DNA of 64,000 bases. Origin: Polaribacter sp. HaHaR_3_91 (GTDB lineage Bacteria; Bacteroidota; Bacteroidia; Flavobacteriales; Flavobacteriaceae). Numbering within the stretch: position 1 is the first letter of the stretch; each line of letters begins with the position of its first letter. Both the position numbers and the translations under genes were made by a program. Shown one piece after another: positions 46,119 through 54,689 of this stretch. The notes beneath the pieces are model-generated. The model was not told the DNA's origin. It searched no databases and saw only the letters and a program-made list of their open reading frames with translations. The stretch is taken from assembly GCF_019278525.1 (NCBI RefSeq), contig NZ_CP058986.1, forward strand, positions 2,328,001-2,392,000. The letters are read 5' to 3'.

Positions 46119-47252
46119 TCATATTGTATCATTAAATAATTTAGTCCACTTTCTCATAATTTCATCTATATGAAAACGTTTCACATTCTGCGATGCTTTT
46201 TCTCCCATTAACAACCTTAATTCCTTATTTATCATTAATTTTTCTAAAGATTTTGAAAAAATTTCTACGTTAAAATCCGCTATTAAATAACCGTCTTTCT
46301 CATCAGTTATAATTTCTGAAGGACCACATTCACAATTAAAAGCTACACAAGGGACCCCACATTCCATTGCTTCTGTTAACACCAACCCAAAGCCTTCATA
46401 TCTTGACGGAAAAGCTAGTATAGAACTATTTAATAATGCTTCTTTAATCTTTTTTGTTGGTGGTTTTAATAAAATTATATCTTGTAAATTATAACTTTTT
46501 ATAAGCTCTAATAAATAATCTTGATCTTGACCTTCACCATAAATCGTTACTTTCCAATCGGGATTATTTTTTGCAATTAAACTAAAACCTTTAATTAATA
46601 AGTCAAATCCTTTTTGCGCTATAAACCTACCAATGGCTATAATTTCTTTTTGTTTACCATTCGATTTCTCTATAGAATTAAAAGATAAAGGATTTGAAAT
46701 TACAGAACTATTTACAGGATTATTCCACAGTAATTGATCTTTTTCTGTTAACAACACAAACTTATCATACTTTAAAACTACCCTTTGCTGCTTGTACTGT
46801 AGATACGAAGCATATAATTTCCGAAGCCATCTAAATGATAGATTAGGTATATTCGACATTAAGTGACTCAAATAGTTTTTAGAGAAATGAAATTCGATAA
46901 TTTTTTTACTACCATCCTTAATCGTATGTAAAAACTGATATTCATCTCCAAACATACTAATAGTGATATCAGGTTTTAATTTGAATAATTTTTTAGATAA
47001 CTCCTTTTTAAACTTTTTTCTATCCGTTTTAAAAATTAGATTTAAAATATTACTGTTAGACTGTTTTAAATTTAAATTTTCTACAGTTATATTTTTATCA
47101 AGATCAAAAAAACAACCGTTTTTATTATCAGTTCTAGAAATAATAATTACCTCAAATTTTCCTTGAGATGCAAGCCAATTAACCTTAGAAGTTAAAACGC
47201 GTTCCATACCGCCAGAATTTTCTAAAGAATTAATAATATATACAATTTTCAT
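46119..47252 (-). CDS. family 4 glycosyltransferase
   Basis: A 377-residue GT-B enzyme starting MKIVYIINSLENSGGMERVL, the 'GG-ER' loop of the family. The C-terminal domain has EIIAIGRFIAQKGFDLLIKG, WKVTIYGEGQDQDYLLELI and FPSRYEGFGLVLTEAMECGV with the nucleotide-sugar glutamates, then PSEIITDEKDGYLI. This block is typical of enzymes making linkages such as alpha-galactosyl or N-acetylgalactosaminyl, but I do not assign a sugar. It is separated from the polymerase gene by a 113-base gap. Confidence 0.9.
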   Translation of the reverse strand: MKIVYIINSLENSGGMERVLTSKVNWLASQGKFEVIIISRTDNKNGCFFDLDKNITVENLNLKQSNSNILNLIFKTDRKKFKKELSKKLFKLKPDITISMFGDEYQFLHTIKDGSKKIIEFHFSKNYLSHLMSNIPNLSFRWLRKLYASYLQYKQQRVVLKYDKFVLLTEKDQLLWNNPVNSSVISNPLSFNSIEKSNGKQKEIIAIGRFIAQKGFDLLIKGFSLIAKNNPDWKVTIYGEGQDQDYLLELIKSYNLQDIILLKPPTKKIKEALLNSSILAFPSRYEGFGLVLTEAMECGVPCVAFNCECGPSEIITDEKDGYLIADFNVEIFSKSLEKLMINKELRLLMGEKASQNVKRFHIDEIMRKWTKLFNDTI

Positions 47253-47256
47253 TCTA

Positions 47257-48396
47257 TTAATTAATGGCTAAATGTTTATTATAAATAGTAATATATTTTA
47301 AAGCTGTATCTCTCCAAACAAATTTGGAAGCTTGTACCAATCCTTTCTTTTTTAATTCATCTATGTCAAAAGACTTATTTTCAAATTGTTCGAGCGCATA
47401 ACAAATATCCTCTGGTTCTGAAGATTTTAGATATAAAGCAGCATTCGCCCCCACTTCTTTTAGAGAACTATTACTACATGCTATAACAGGGCAACCACAA
47501 GCCATGGCTTCTAAAATAGGCAATCCAAAACCTTCATAAGAAGATGGAAACACCAACGCTGTTGCTCCATTGTACATGATAGATAATTCGCTATCTGTAA
47601 TGTTCGATATAAAATGAATTCTTTCTTTGCATTTAGATCTCTCTATCATTTCTAAAACATACAAAGGTGGATTTCCCCAAATAAGTACTAAATCATTCAT
47701 AGGAGACTGTTCAGATAACTGTATATATGCTTCAACTAACTTGTGTGTATTTTTACGTTCTGCATTACACGATACGCTTAAAAAGTATGGAGAATCAATT
47801 CCAACTACCTTTTCAATTCCTTTTTTTAGTAAATCATCTTTTGATAATTCATAAAACACCTCGTGTTTTACTCCCCAATAAACTACATCAATTTTAGAGG
47901 GATCTATTTGCATCGTTTCAACAATATCTTTTTTAGAGGCTTCAGAACAAGTTATAATCCCTTTACACTGCTGCATTAAAGGCGGTACATCTTTTACCAT
48001 TTGATTATGATTAAAAGCTTTTTCTTGTATTTTCATAAATAAGGCATCATGTAAAGTTATAATGGCTTTTTCGGGTTTATAAATCCGAGCATAATTATGA
48101 GGAACGTGCATTAAGTCGTATTTTGTAAAGCTTTCTTTTATTGGTAATTTTTCAATTATTTTATTGATAACTTCTCGATGTGGCAGGTATAAATGTTTTG
48201 TTTTAAAATCATCAATAAAATCTTTTGCTCCAATGCCTTTCATGTTTTGAGAATACAAAGTAATCTCAAAAGGTAAATCTTCTTCTAATTTAGAAAACGA
48301 ATCAATTAACTCTAAAGTAGTTCTGCCAACTCCTGTAGTTTTACCCGTTAATAAATAAGGAACAACAGAATTAATGTCAAATAATATTTTTTTCAT
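47257..48396 (-). CDS. family 4 glycosyltransferase
   Basis: A 379-residue GT-B enzyme. The start KKILFDINSVVPYLLTGKTT with GVGRTTLELI fits the mannosyltransferase-like branch (RfaB/WbdA relatives). The C-terminal domain holds YFLSVSCNAERKNTHKLVEA, FPSSYEGFGLPILEAMACGC and VIACSNSSLKEVGANAALYL, all strong family blocks. It ends four bases before the next transferase start, so the two are coupled. Sugar specificity is not determined. Confidence 0.9.
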   Translation of the reverse strand: MKKILFDINSVVPYLLTGKTTGVGRTTLELIDSFSKLEEDLPFEITLYSQNMKGIGAKDFIDDFKTKHLYLPHREVINKIIEKLPIKESFTKYDLMHVPHNYARIYKPEKAIITLHDALFMKIQEKAFNHNQMVKDVPPLMQQCKGIITCSEASKKDIVETMQIDPSKIDVVYWGVKHEVFYELSKDDLLKKGIEKVVGIDSPYFLSVSCNAERKNTHKLVEAYIQLSEQSPMNDLVLIWGNPPLYVLEMIERSKCKERIHFISNITDSELSIMYNGATALVFPSSYEGFGLPILEAMACGCPVIACSNSSLKEVGANAALYLKSSEPEDICYALEQFENKSFDIDELKKKGLVQASKFVWRDTALKYITIYNKHLAIN

Positions 48397-48480
48397 AATT
48401 ACCTATAAACCCTGGACAATTGATACTTAAGAAATAATCTAATTTTAGAAGTCGATGAAATAAATGCTCTCTTAAGTTGT

Positions 48481-49794
48481 TTATACAAAACCTCTATAAA
48501 CTTTCATTAAATCTTGTACATGATTATCTATTAAGTTTACTTTTAAAGTGGTTTTTTGTTTTAACTTAAGTAATAAATCTGGCGATTCTATTATCTCTAT
48601 TATTGCTTTCTTTAAAGCATTAACATTATTAGGAGCTATTAATAAACCATTTTTATTGTGAATAATTTGCATTTCTGCTCCACCACATTTTGTTGCTATT
48701 ACAGGTTTACCCATTAGTAAAGATTCAGCGATGGTAAGTCCAAATACTTCTAAAAAGAAAGCAGGATGTATCATAACATCAAACATTTTTATTTTTTCAT
48801 TTACTTCACCTGGAAGTACTTTACCATGCCAAATGATATTTTCGTTTTTGTATTTTTTTTTCAAATATTTTAAATACTTTTCTTCCAAATGATTACCTGT
48901 ACCTCCTATAACATGAATTTCTGCAGGTAAGGTTAAATTATTAAAGGCTTCCAACATAACATGTACACCTTTCTCTCTGCAAATTCTTCCTATATAAAAA
49001 AACTTTACGGGTTTCTTTTCTTTTGATACTTCTATGTCTTTCTTTACCTCAGTAATTTTATTTACATTTATAGAAGGTATTCCATGAGTAATAACTTTTA
49101 TTTTATTTTCCGGAGCTCCATTCCGTAACATTGCTTTTTTAATAGCTGTTGATGGAGCTATTAATAAACTTGCATTATTAAAAATATTTTCCCATTCCAT
49201 TTTTTTATTCTCTATAGAAAGGGTAGTAGTAACAATGGGTGTAACATAATAAATAAAGGGAATTTTATTAAATACTTTACCAATTGCTAACCGTAATTTA
49301 AATGGAATAAACTTTTGTAGTGTTAAAGTAAATGTACCTCCCTTTACATTCCTTAATACACAAGGTAAACAGTTGGTACCTGATGCTGCAACCGTACAAA
49401 TTTTATCTTTAGAATTTAACAATGCTCCTGCCGGACAAACTAAACCACCATGATGCGCCGTAACAACACATGGTATACCTAATGATTTACAGGCCAAAGA
49501 AAAAGGAGCCTTAAAACCATGAAGATGCACTATTGTTGGTTTAATCTCTTTTATAAAATTTCTTAATTCTAATAAATCTCCCTCTAACATTTTATTCGTA
49601 AAAGTATAAACAGGTTTTTCTTTATAGTGAGATAACTTTGACCCAGAAATTACTGGTGTTGCAATACTAACATCTATATCTTGCGTAATCATTTGGTTTA
49701 CGATGTTCTTTACATAAACCTGACCTCCTCCATAATTAGAGAAAAAATTAGCTGATGATATTATTAAAATCTTTAAAGGTTTTTCATCGTTCAT
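48481..49794 (-). CDS. family 4 glycosyltransferase
   Basis: A 437-residue GT-B enzyme, the longest of the set. ILIISSANFFSNYGGGQVYV is the N-terminal glycine loop. The extra length is an insertion with several cysteines around residues 120-145 (VCPAGALLNSKDKICTVAA and GTNCLPCVLRN), whose CxxC spacing could bind a metal. The donor domain includes KFFYIGRICREKGVHVMLEA and FFLEVFGLTIAESLLMGKPV. The start overlaps the acetyltransferase gene by 11 bases. The role of the cysteines is unknown. Confidence 0.88.
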   Translation of the reverse strand: MNDEKPLKILIISSANFFSNYGGGQVYVKNIVNQMITQDIDVSIATPVISGSKLSHYKEKPVYTFTNKMLEGDLLELRNFIKEIKPTIVHLHGFKAPFSLACKSLGIPCVVTAHHGGLVCPAGALLNSKDKICTVAASGTNCLPCVLRNVKGGTFTLTLQKFIPFKLRLAIGKVFNKIPFIYYVTPIVTTTLSIENKKMEWENIFNNASLLIAPSTAIKKAMLRNGAPENKIKVITHGIPSINVNKITEVKKDIEVSKEKKPVKFFYIGRICREKGVHVMLEAFNNLTLPAEIHVIGGTGNHLEEKYLKYLKKKYKNENIIWHGKVLPGEVNEKIKMFDVMIHPAFFLEVFGLTIAESLLMGKPVIATKCGGAEMQIIHNKNGLLIAPNNVNALKKAIIEIIESPDLLLKLKQKTTLKVNLIDNHVQDLMKVYRGFV

Positions 49795-50350
49795 CTGCCT
49801 TTGTATACTTTATTATTTTTGCAGGAATACCCACAATAGTTATATTAGATTCAGGAAAAGATTTTGTAACAACTGTATTTGCTCCAATAGCAACATCATT
49901 ACCAATTTTTATATTACCCATTAATTTAGCACCAGGACCTATGTAAACATTACTCCCAATAATTGGAACTCCATTATTATTAATTCCTATATTAACACCA
50001 GCTTGTAATACACAATTAGCTCCTACTTTTGCAAAAGGATGAACAACGATTGTTCCATAATGTGGTATTCTAAGACCTGGCCCAAAAACATTTGGTGGTA
50101 TTGAAAAACCTAATTTATAGCCTAACTTTTTATATTTAACTAGATAATATTTTCGCTTTAATCTAGATGCTATGTCTTTTTTATTTGCATTCAAATAATA
50201 TTCATAATGTCTTAAATATTTAAGAAATAACCATAATAAATTAGGTGTAAAAATTGTTAAAAACAATTCGTAATTAGTTAAAGAAATTATATCATTAGCT
50301 TTAGCATCTTCCTGAAGATAGAGCTTTAAGATGTTTTTATTTTTAACCAT
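49784..50350 (-). CDS. left-handed beta-helix acyltransferase (serine acetyltransferase-like)
   Basis: A 188-residue hexapeptide-repeat acyltransferase. The N-terminal part is helical and basic (DIASRLKRKYYLVKYKKLGY), resembling the membrane-near portion of CysE-like sugar acetyltransferases. The repeats start near residue 85 (FGPGLRIPHYGTIVVHPFAK) and continue through VYIGPGAKLMGNIKIGND and VAIGANTVVTKSFPE. The His in PHYG is the likely catalytic site. It overlaps the flippase gene by eight bases and the next glycosyltransferase by 11, a tightly coupled set. Confidence 0.85.
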   Translation of the reverse strand: MVKNKNILKLYLQEDAKANDIISLTNYELFLTIFTPNLLWLFLKYLRHYEYYLNANKKDIASRLKRKYYLVKYKKLGYKLGFSIPPNVFGPGLRIPHYGTIVVHPFAKVGANCVLQAGVNIGINNNGVPIIGSNVYIGPGAKLMGNIKIGNDVAIGANTVVTKSFPESNITIVGIPAKIIKYTKADER

Positions 50351-51794
50351 TTTTTATGTTTAACACTTCTTTAATTTCTTTGACCATTAAAATTAAATCC
50401 TTTTTCATGAACACAAAATAGAAAGTCAAAAACACAATTAAAAAAGTAATTGAAGAGATTAAAAGGTCTATATGTAAGATCTGTAAGTAAACATATTGTT
50501 TCAATCCAAAAATAATTAGTATTGAAACTAGGTAGATTACCATATTTTTAATTGAGATGTAATACAATTCATTTTTAAAGTTTAATTTTTCTGAAATCAC
50601 TATTAAACCTGTAAAAAAAACAATAATCTGAGCACAAACGAAGCCTATTAAATAGCTATTTAAATTCCCATAAAACAAAAAAATAAAATTTGCAAAAAAC
50701 AATATCTTACTAAAAACATTAATCTTTAAATACAACCCAGACAACCCTTTACTTAATAATATATTATAAAATAAATTAAAAATTTGTGGTGCAAAAGCAC
50801 CAAATATAATTATTTGAAATATACGTACTGAAGGTTCCCATTTATCAGAAAATAACAATAATATAATTTCATGTGCTCCAACTAAAAATACCCCGCAAGC
50901 AAGAAAAGACACAAATGAAATTATCTTAAAAAGTTTTAAAACTGTATTTTTATATACAATTGGTTCGTTATTAATAGTACTTAAACTAGGTAATAAAATA
51001 TTTGATAATGTAGAAGCTGTATATCTAAATGAAAAATTTTCTAAAGATTTTGACCTATAGTAATATCCTAAAGTGGCTGGATTTAATATTTTTCCAATTA
51101 TTAACGAATCTAAATTTATAAATATAGTATCTAAAACTCCTGTTAAAAAAATTTTCGATCCAAATCCCCATAATTCTTTTACTGCCTTCAGACTAAAAAC
51201 TAGTTTAAAGCGAAACTTACTTAGTACAAAAATTAAAATATTGTTAAGTATTTCTGAAATCAATATTTGTACAACCAAACTCCATACTCCATAACCATTA
51301 TATGCCATATATACAGCTATAAAACCACTAATAAAAGCAGATATAATATTGGATACAGATATGATCTTAAAATTCATGATCCTTCTTAAATACGCTCTGG
51401 TTACATTACCAAATGAATTTATAACAAAACTAAAAGACATAACTCTAATAAGATTTGTTAACACCTCTTTCTCATAAAAATTGGCAACCAATGGAGCTGT
51501 AAAAAAAACAAGCCCTCCTAAAAAGACTCCCATAATTACATTCATAAAAAAAACAGAAGCGTAATGTTCATTAGTTACATTAGTACGCTGAACTAAAGCT
51601 GTACTAAAACCAAAATCTAAAAAGACATTTGCTAAATTTATAAAAACGGTAATTATGGCCAATAAACCAAAATCTTCAGGTAATAAAATTCTAGCTAAAA
51701 TTATGGATACAAAAAAGCCAACTCCCTGCAATCCTAATTTTCCTACAAAGTCCCAAACAAGACCTGTTAAACTTTTTTTCTTTAAACTTGTCAT
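50343..51794 (-). CDS. wzx: Wzx-like polysaccharide flippase
   Basis: A 483-residue membrane protein with about 12-14 helices, from the PST/MATE superfamily. The N terminus SLKKKSLTGLVWDFVGKLGL leads into GVGFFVSIILARILLPEDFG, a family signature for lipopolysaccharide flippases of the WzxC/TuaB branch. GYGVWSLVVQILISEIL is another family block. It moves lipid-linked repeat units across the inner membrane. A 447-base gap separates it from the antiterminator gene upstream, while the downstream genes overlap. Confidence 0.92.
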   Translation of the reverse strand: MTSLKKKSLTGLVWDFVGKLGLQGVGFFVSIILARILLPEDFGLLAIITVFINLANVFLDFGFSTALVQRTNVTNEHYASVFFMNVIMGVFLGGLVFFTAPLVANFYEKEVLTNLIRVMSFSFVINSFGNVTRAYLRRIMNFKIISVSNIISAFISGFIAVYMAYNGYGVWSLVVQILISEILNNILIFVLSKFRFKLVFSLKAVKELWGFGSKIFLTGVLDTIFINLDSLIIGKILNPATLGYYYRSKSLENFSFRYTASTLSNILLPSLSTINNEPIVYKNTVLKLFKIISFVSFLACGVFLVGAHEIILLLFSDKWEPSVRIFQIIIFGAFAPQIFNLFYNILLSKGLSGLYLKINVFSKILFFANFIFLFYGNLNSYLIGFVCAQIIVFFTGLIVISEKLNFKNELYYISIKNMVIYLVSILIIFGLKQYVYLQILHIDLLISSITFLIVFLTFYFVFMKKDLILMVKEIKEVLNIKNG

Positions 51795-51830
51795 TTAACT
51801 TTATATCCTATTTTCAGAATATTAACTTCT

Positions 51831-51923
51831 TCACTGTATTGAAGACTCTACCTCAATATTATTAATAGAATTACACTCTCTTAAAACTAGATTATTTAAA
51901 AAAACTCCTTTACTTTCTAACAT
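51831..51923 (-). other. 30-codon open frame of unclear status
   Basis: From the ATG at 51921-51923 the frame reads MLESKGVFLNNLVLRECNSI and ends SSIQ. It lies just upstream of wzx and could be a leader peptide, a leftover of a gene, or chance. No family or membrane helix is seen. Confidence 0.25.
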
Positions 51924-51961
51924 ATAAATAATTGTAGACAACGAAACTTACTAATACCCCA

Positions 51962-52051
51962 TTAAAATCCTTTTTTACAAATGCCTATTGGCTTAAGTTC
52001 TTTTAACGCTGCATCGTTACTATCTAAAAAAACATTATCAGTTAGATAAAT
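51962..52051 (-). pseudogene. 3' scrap of a lost gene between upxY and wzx
   Basis: An open stretch bounded by stops and lacking a start codon reads NVFLDSNDAALKELKPIGIC and ends KKGF. The composition is protein-like and unlike the AT-rich spacer around it. It is probably the end of a gene once present behind upxY. Family not recognised. Confidence 0.35.
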
Positions 52052-52082
52052 CTAAAATTCCTTTTAATAAAACAGTTGATTT

Positions 52083-52175
52083 TTATGGAAACATTATAAA
52101 ATTCACAACAGCAATTAATACCATACCTACTGTTGCTACTAATGCAACTCTTAAAACTTTTTTAATTACGCTCAT
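52083..52175 (-). CDS. 30-residue single-helix membrane peptide
   Basis: The frame starts MSVIKKVLRVALVATVGMVL and ends in a hydrophobic stretch with NFIMFP, giving one membrane helix after a short basic N terminus. It begins 67 bases beyond the upxY stop codon on the same strand. Small one-helix proteins are easily missed in annotation. Evidence for expression is only the ATG, the coherent helix and the position. Confidence 0.4.
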   Translation of the reverse strand: MSVIKKVLRVALVATVGMVLIAVVNFIMFP

Positions 52176-52241
52176 AGCTATCTGTTTTTATTAATTAATA
52201 AATATATTTTATTTTGAAACAGTCTTTTAAATTAAAAAGCA

Positions 52242-52769
52242 TCATACTTTTTGCAGACTATTTATAGGTAATGTTACTTCTACATAACTTCCTAAGGCTT
52301 CCATTTCAATAATCACTTTGTCTTTACCTGAATTAGATAAATAGTTCCCATACAAACCTTTAAAGGCTCCTTCAGAAACTGTTATTTTTGTTCCTTTAGC
52401 GAAATCTGTTGGTCTCTTATACACTGTGGTTAGTGAATAACTATTTGTAGATAAAATTCTTAAATTTTCAATTTCATAATTTTTAACTACAGCATAATTT
52501 CCTAAATATTTTAAAATAGTTAGTACCCCTGCTGTTGGGTAAATTTGAGCTAAATTTTTCTGGGTTGACTTTACAAAAACATAAGAATTAATAAAAGGAA
52601 CTTGTGTTTTCTTTTTACGATCACTCCATTGTTTAACTACAGTTTGCATTGGCAAAAAAGTATCAAACCCAGCAACAGATAGTCTTTCCTTTACTTTTTG
52701 TTCGGCCTTAGGTCTTGTATAAACGGCAAACCATTGTAATTCTTCTTTTCTTTTTCTGATTGTATTCAT
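52242..52769 (-). CDS. upxY: UpxY family transcription antiterminator (NusG-like)
   Basis: A 175-residue NusG paralogue that binds RNA polymerase and lets it read through the leader of its own polysaccharide operon. The NGN domain begins LQWFAVYTRPKAEQKVKERL at about residue 11. The KOW part is seen near the C terminus in FAKGTKITVSEGAFKGLYGN. As first gene of the polysaccharide locus, it matches UpxY/RfaH-like placement in Bacteroides. No UpxZ inhibitor gene follows. The long region upstream (803 bases) should contain the promoter and the leader site. Confidence 0.88.
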   Translation of the reverse strand: MNTIRKRKEELQWFAVYTRPKAEQKVKERLSVAGFDTFLPMQTVVKQWSDRKKKTQVPFINSYVFVKSTQKNLAQIYPTAGVLTILKYLGNYAVVKNYEIENLRILSTNSYSLTTVYKRPTDFAKGTKITVSEGAFKGLYGNYLSNSGKDKVIIEMEALGSYVEVTLPINSLQKV

Positions 52770-53386
52770 ACTGTAACGTTTTTCTTATCTCCAATTAATA
52801 TGTGTTTATATTAACTACAACAGTAATGGTTATTAATATTTTAAGGGGAAATTTGTGTACGTGAAAAACTTCTTGATAAAGGAGTATATTCAACAGTAAA
52901 AATTAGGGGAAGGTATTTGCATCTATTTTACGGCTTCGCCATCGAAAATCACATTCTGAGTAGTAAATTATAGAAATTTAAAACTAAAAAAAATGACGAC
53001 GATGCTAGTACTTAGAAAAATAAAAATGATATATAATAAATAATTTAGGGAGAAATTTACTATTGTTTATTGATACCAATATAAAATGGATTTGATAAAC
53101 AGTAGATTAATTATTTATATTTATACAGTGCTAATTTATACCATTTTGATTCTTGAACAAATTTAATTAACAAAAAAAATCTGTTTTTTTATTAAGCTCT
53201 ATTCTTCCTCATAAATAATAAAACCAGATATTAAGTTTTAAGTAATTTTATAAGAATAATTTTACATTTTTAGGAATAACAACATCAAAAAACAGATATT
53301 TTATAAAAAAATGAATTAAATCTACATGTCTACTTATTATATAAAAAAAGAAGATAATTACTATTCAAGATAATTTATCCACTTTC

Positions 53387-53490
53387 AATTTATAAAAAAA
53401 TAAGTATTAACCTTTATAATTTAGGGTAAAACACTCTTTTATAATTTATAAAAAAATATTACTTTCTATAATTTATGTTAAAGTGCTTTT
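53387..53490. repeat. imperfect tandem repeat, two units about 56 bases apart
   Basis: The first unit starts AATTTATAAAAAAATAAG at 53387 and ends with GGTAAAACACTCTTTT at 53440. The second starts AATTTATAAAAAAATATT at 53443 and ends TGTTAAAGTGCTTTT at 53490. Both contain TATAATTTA in the middle. The second is shortened by a few bases. It lies just upstream of the promoter of the lipoprotein gene. Confidence 0.6.
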
Positions 53491-53518
53491 CTTAATATAG
53501 AATAATTAGCAAAAATCT

Positions 53519-53526
53519 TAAATTTG
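53519..53526 (+). promoter_or_regulatory. -7 box upstream of the lipoprotein gene
   Basis: TAAATTTG matches TAnnTTTG exactly and ends 46 bases before the start codon at 53573. No good -33 box is seen at the expected distance. Confidence 0.45.
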
Positions 53527-53572
53527 AAAAAACTGTACATAAATTTTATGTATTAAATTAAAAACCAAATTC

Positions 53573-54277
53573 ATGAAAAAACAATCATTATTAATCGCTT
53601 TATTAATTTCAATTTTATTTACAAGTTGTGCAGACAAAGTAGAGAAAAAAGCAAATACGGAAGAAAATGAAACGACAGAACTAAAGCAAATTGCTAAAAA
53701 AGAATTAACATTCACCAATGAACAGTTTTATGACGCTGATGGAAAATTCTTAGAAGAAAAAGCAAAAGATGCATTAATGGAAATGTTAGCTTATCACGAT
53801 TACCCTGTTTTCGAAGGTTTACGTGAAAGAATTTGGCTTACCGATTATAAGAAAGGAAAATATGCCGAATTAGGTTTAGCTTCTATAATGTTTGTAAACA
53901 ATGAAGTAGATAAATACATGCTTATGGACATCTTTTTACTTCCAGGTCAAATGTTAGGAGAGCACATGCACTTTGCTGCTGATGGGAACCCTGCAAAAAT
54001 GGAAGGTTGGGTTGTAAGACACGGAAAAAGTTATGTAGCTGGTGTTGGTGTTGACAATAGAGCCGATTTCCCTCAAGTTATAGTTCCTCAGTTTCACTGG
54101 GATGGAAAAGTAACAGCAAATCATATTATTGAAGCAAATGAAGGTGATTTTGCTAAATTAGAAGAAGTTGAATCTGCGCATTGGCAAATGGCGGGTCCTG
54201 AAGGTGTAGTAATTACAGAAGTTGGTAATGTACATACAAATGCTGGTGTTAAAAGGTCTGACCCTGCAATGAATTAA
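53573..54277 (+). CDS. lipoprotein with a cupin-like domain
   Basis: A 234-residue exported lipoprotein. The signal peptide MKKQSLLIALLISILFTSCA has its lipid-bearing Cys at residue 19. After an acidic linker comes a globular domain with DIFLLPGQMLGEHMHFAADG, in which the two histidines of GEHMHF look like a cupin metal site, followed by KMEGWVVRHGKSYVAGVGVD. The overall pattern recalls the cupin-fold sugar isomerases (D-lyxose isomerase-like); a weak inference. The role is unknown. A promoter box and a strong terminator bracket the gene, so it is a single-gene unit beside the polysaccharide locus. Confidence 0.75.
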   Translation: MKKQSLLIALLISILFTSCADKVEKKANTEENETTELKQIAKKELTFTNEQFYDADGKFLEEKAKDALMEMLAYHDYPVFEGLRERIWLTDYKKGKYAELGLASIMFVNNEVDKYMLMDIFLLPGQMLGEHMHFAADGNPAKMEGWVVRHGKSYVAGVGVDNRADFPQVIVPQFHWDGKVTANHIIEANEGDFAKLEEVESAHWQMAGPEGVVITEVGNVHTNAGVKRSDPAMN

Positions 54278-54301
54278 TAAGAGAATAATTATTCTTGATA
54301 A

Positions 54302-54335
54302 AAAAATAGCTTGGAAAAATTTCCAAGCTATTTTT
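54302..54335. terminator. perfect hairpin, bidirectional terminator
   Basis: AAAAATAGCTTGGAAA pairs perfectly with TTTCCAAGCTATTTTT around a two-base loop. It ends the lipoprotein transcript and the polyamine operon, which converge. Its core matches the terminator at 33413. Confidence 0.9.
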
Positions 54336-54343
54336 GTTTTTAC

Positions 54344-54622
54344 CTATATTTCCCCCTCTATATCATCAACATCTAAATCTCCATCCTCATCAAAAGAATC
54401 TTCATCTTCTGCATAATCCTCCATAGTCTGTTCTAGCTTAGAACTGATTTTTACAAGATAAATAGTTTCTTCTGTCTTCACTTCTACTGCTTTTACAGTT
54501 TCTCCTTTTGCATTTTTAAAGGAAATAATATCTTCATAGTCATATCCGTCAGGATACTTTTCTACCAACATATCTAATATATCAGTAGTCAATTTTGCGT
54601 ATTCTACGATTACTCTTTTCAT
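54344..54622 (-). CDS. small acidic protein, last gene of the polyamine operon
   Basis: A 92-residue protein. The first half, MKRVIVEYAKLTTDILDMLV and PDGYDYEDIISFKNAKGET, looks like a compact alpha/beta domain. The last 25 residues are almost all Asp and Glu (EDEDSFDEDGDLDVDD), a disordered tail. I recall conserved flavobacterial homologues of unknown function. It lies 67 bases behind the DHS-like gene and just before a shared terminator, so it is probably co-transcribed. An acidic tail could bind polyamines, but that is speculation. Confidence 0.7.
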   Translation of the reverse strand: MKRVIVEYAKLTTDILDMLVEKYPDGYDYEDIISFKNAKGETVKAVEVKTEETIYLVKISSKLEQTMEDYAEDEDSFDEDGDLDVDDIEGEI

Positions 54623-54689
54623 TTTTATATTTTTTAATTATAAGTTAAAAATTAGCAATTCTGCTTTTATAATAAAAGCATCTGCGACG

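Larger units (their letters stand above)
52770..53572. other. long AT-rich intergenic region upstream of upxY and the lipoprotein gene
   Basis: These 803 bases separate two divergent genes and should hold the promoter of the polysaccharide locus and its UpxY-responsive leader. I found no clear promoter for upxY. A 43-codon open stretch at 52845-52973 (plus strand, ending YGFAIENHILSSKL) has protein-like composition but no start codon. An imperfect tandem repeat lies near 53387. No stable RNA is seen. Confidence 0.55.
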
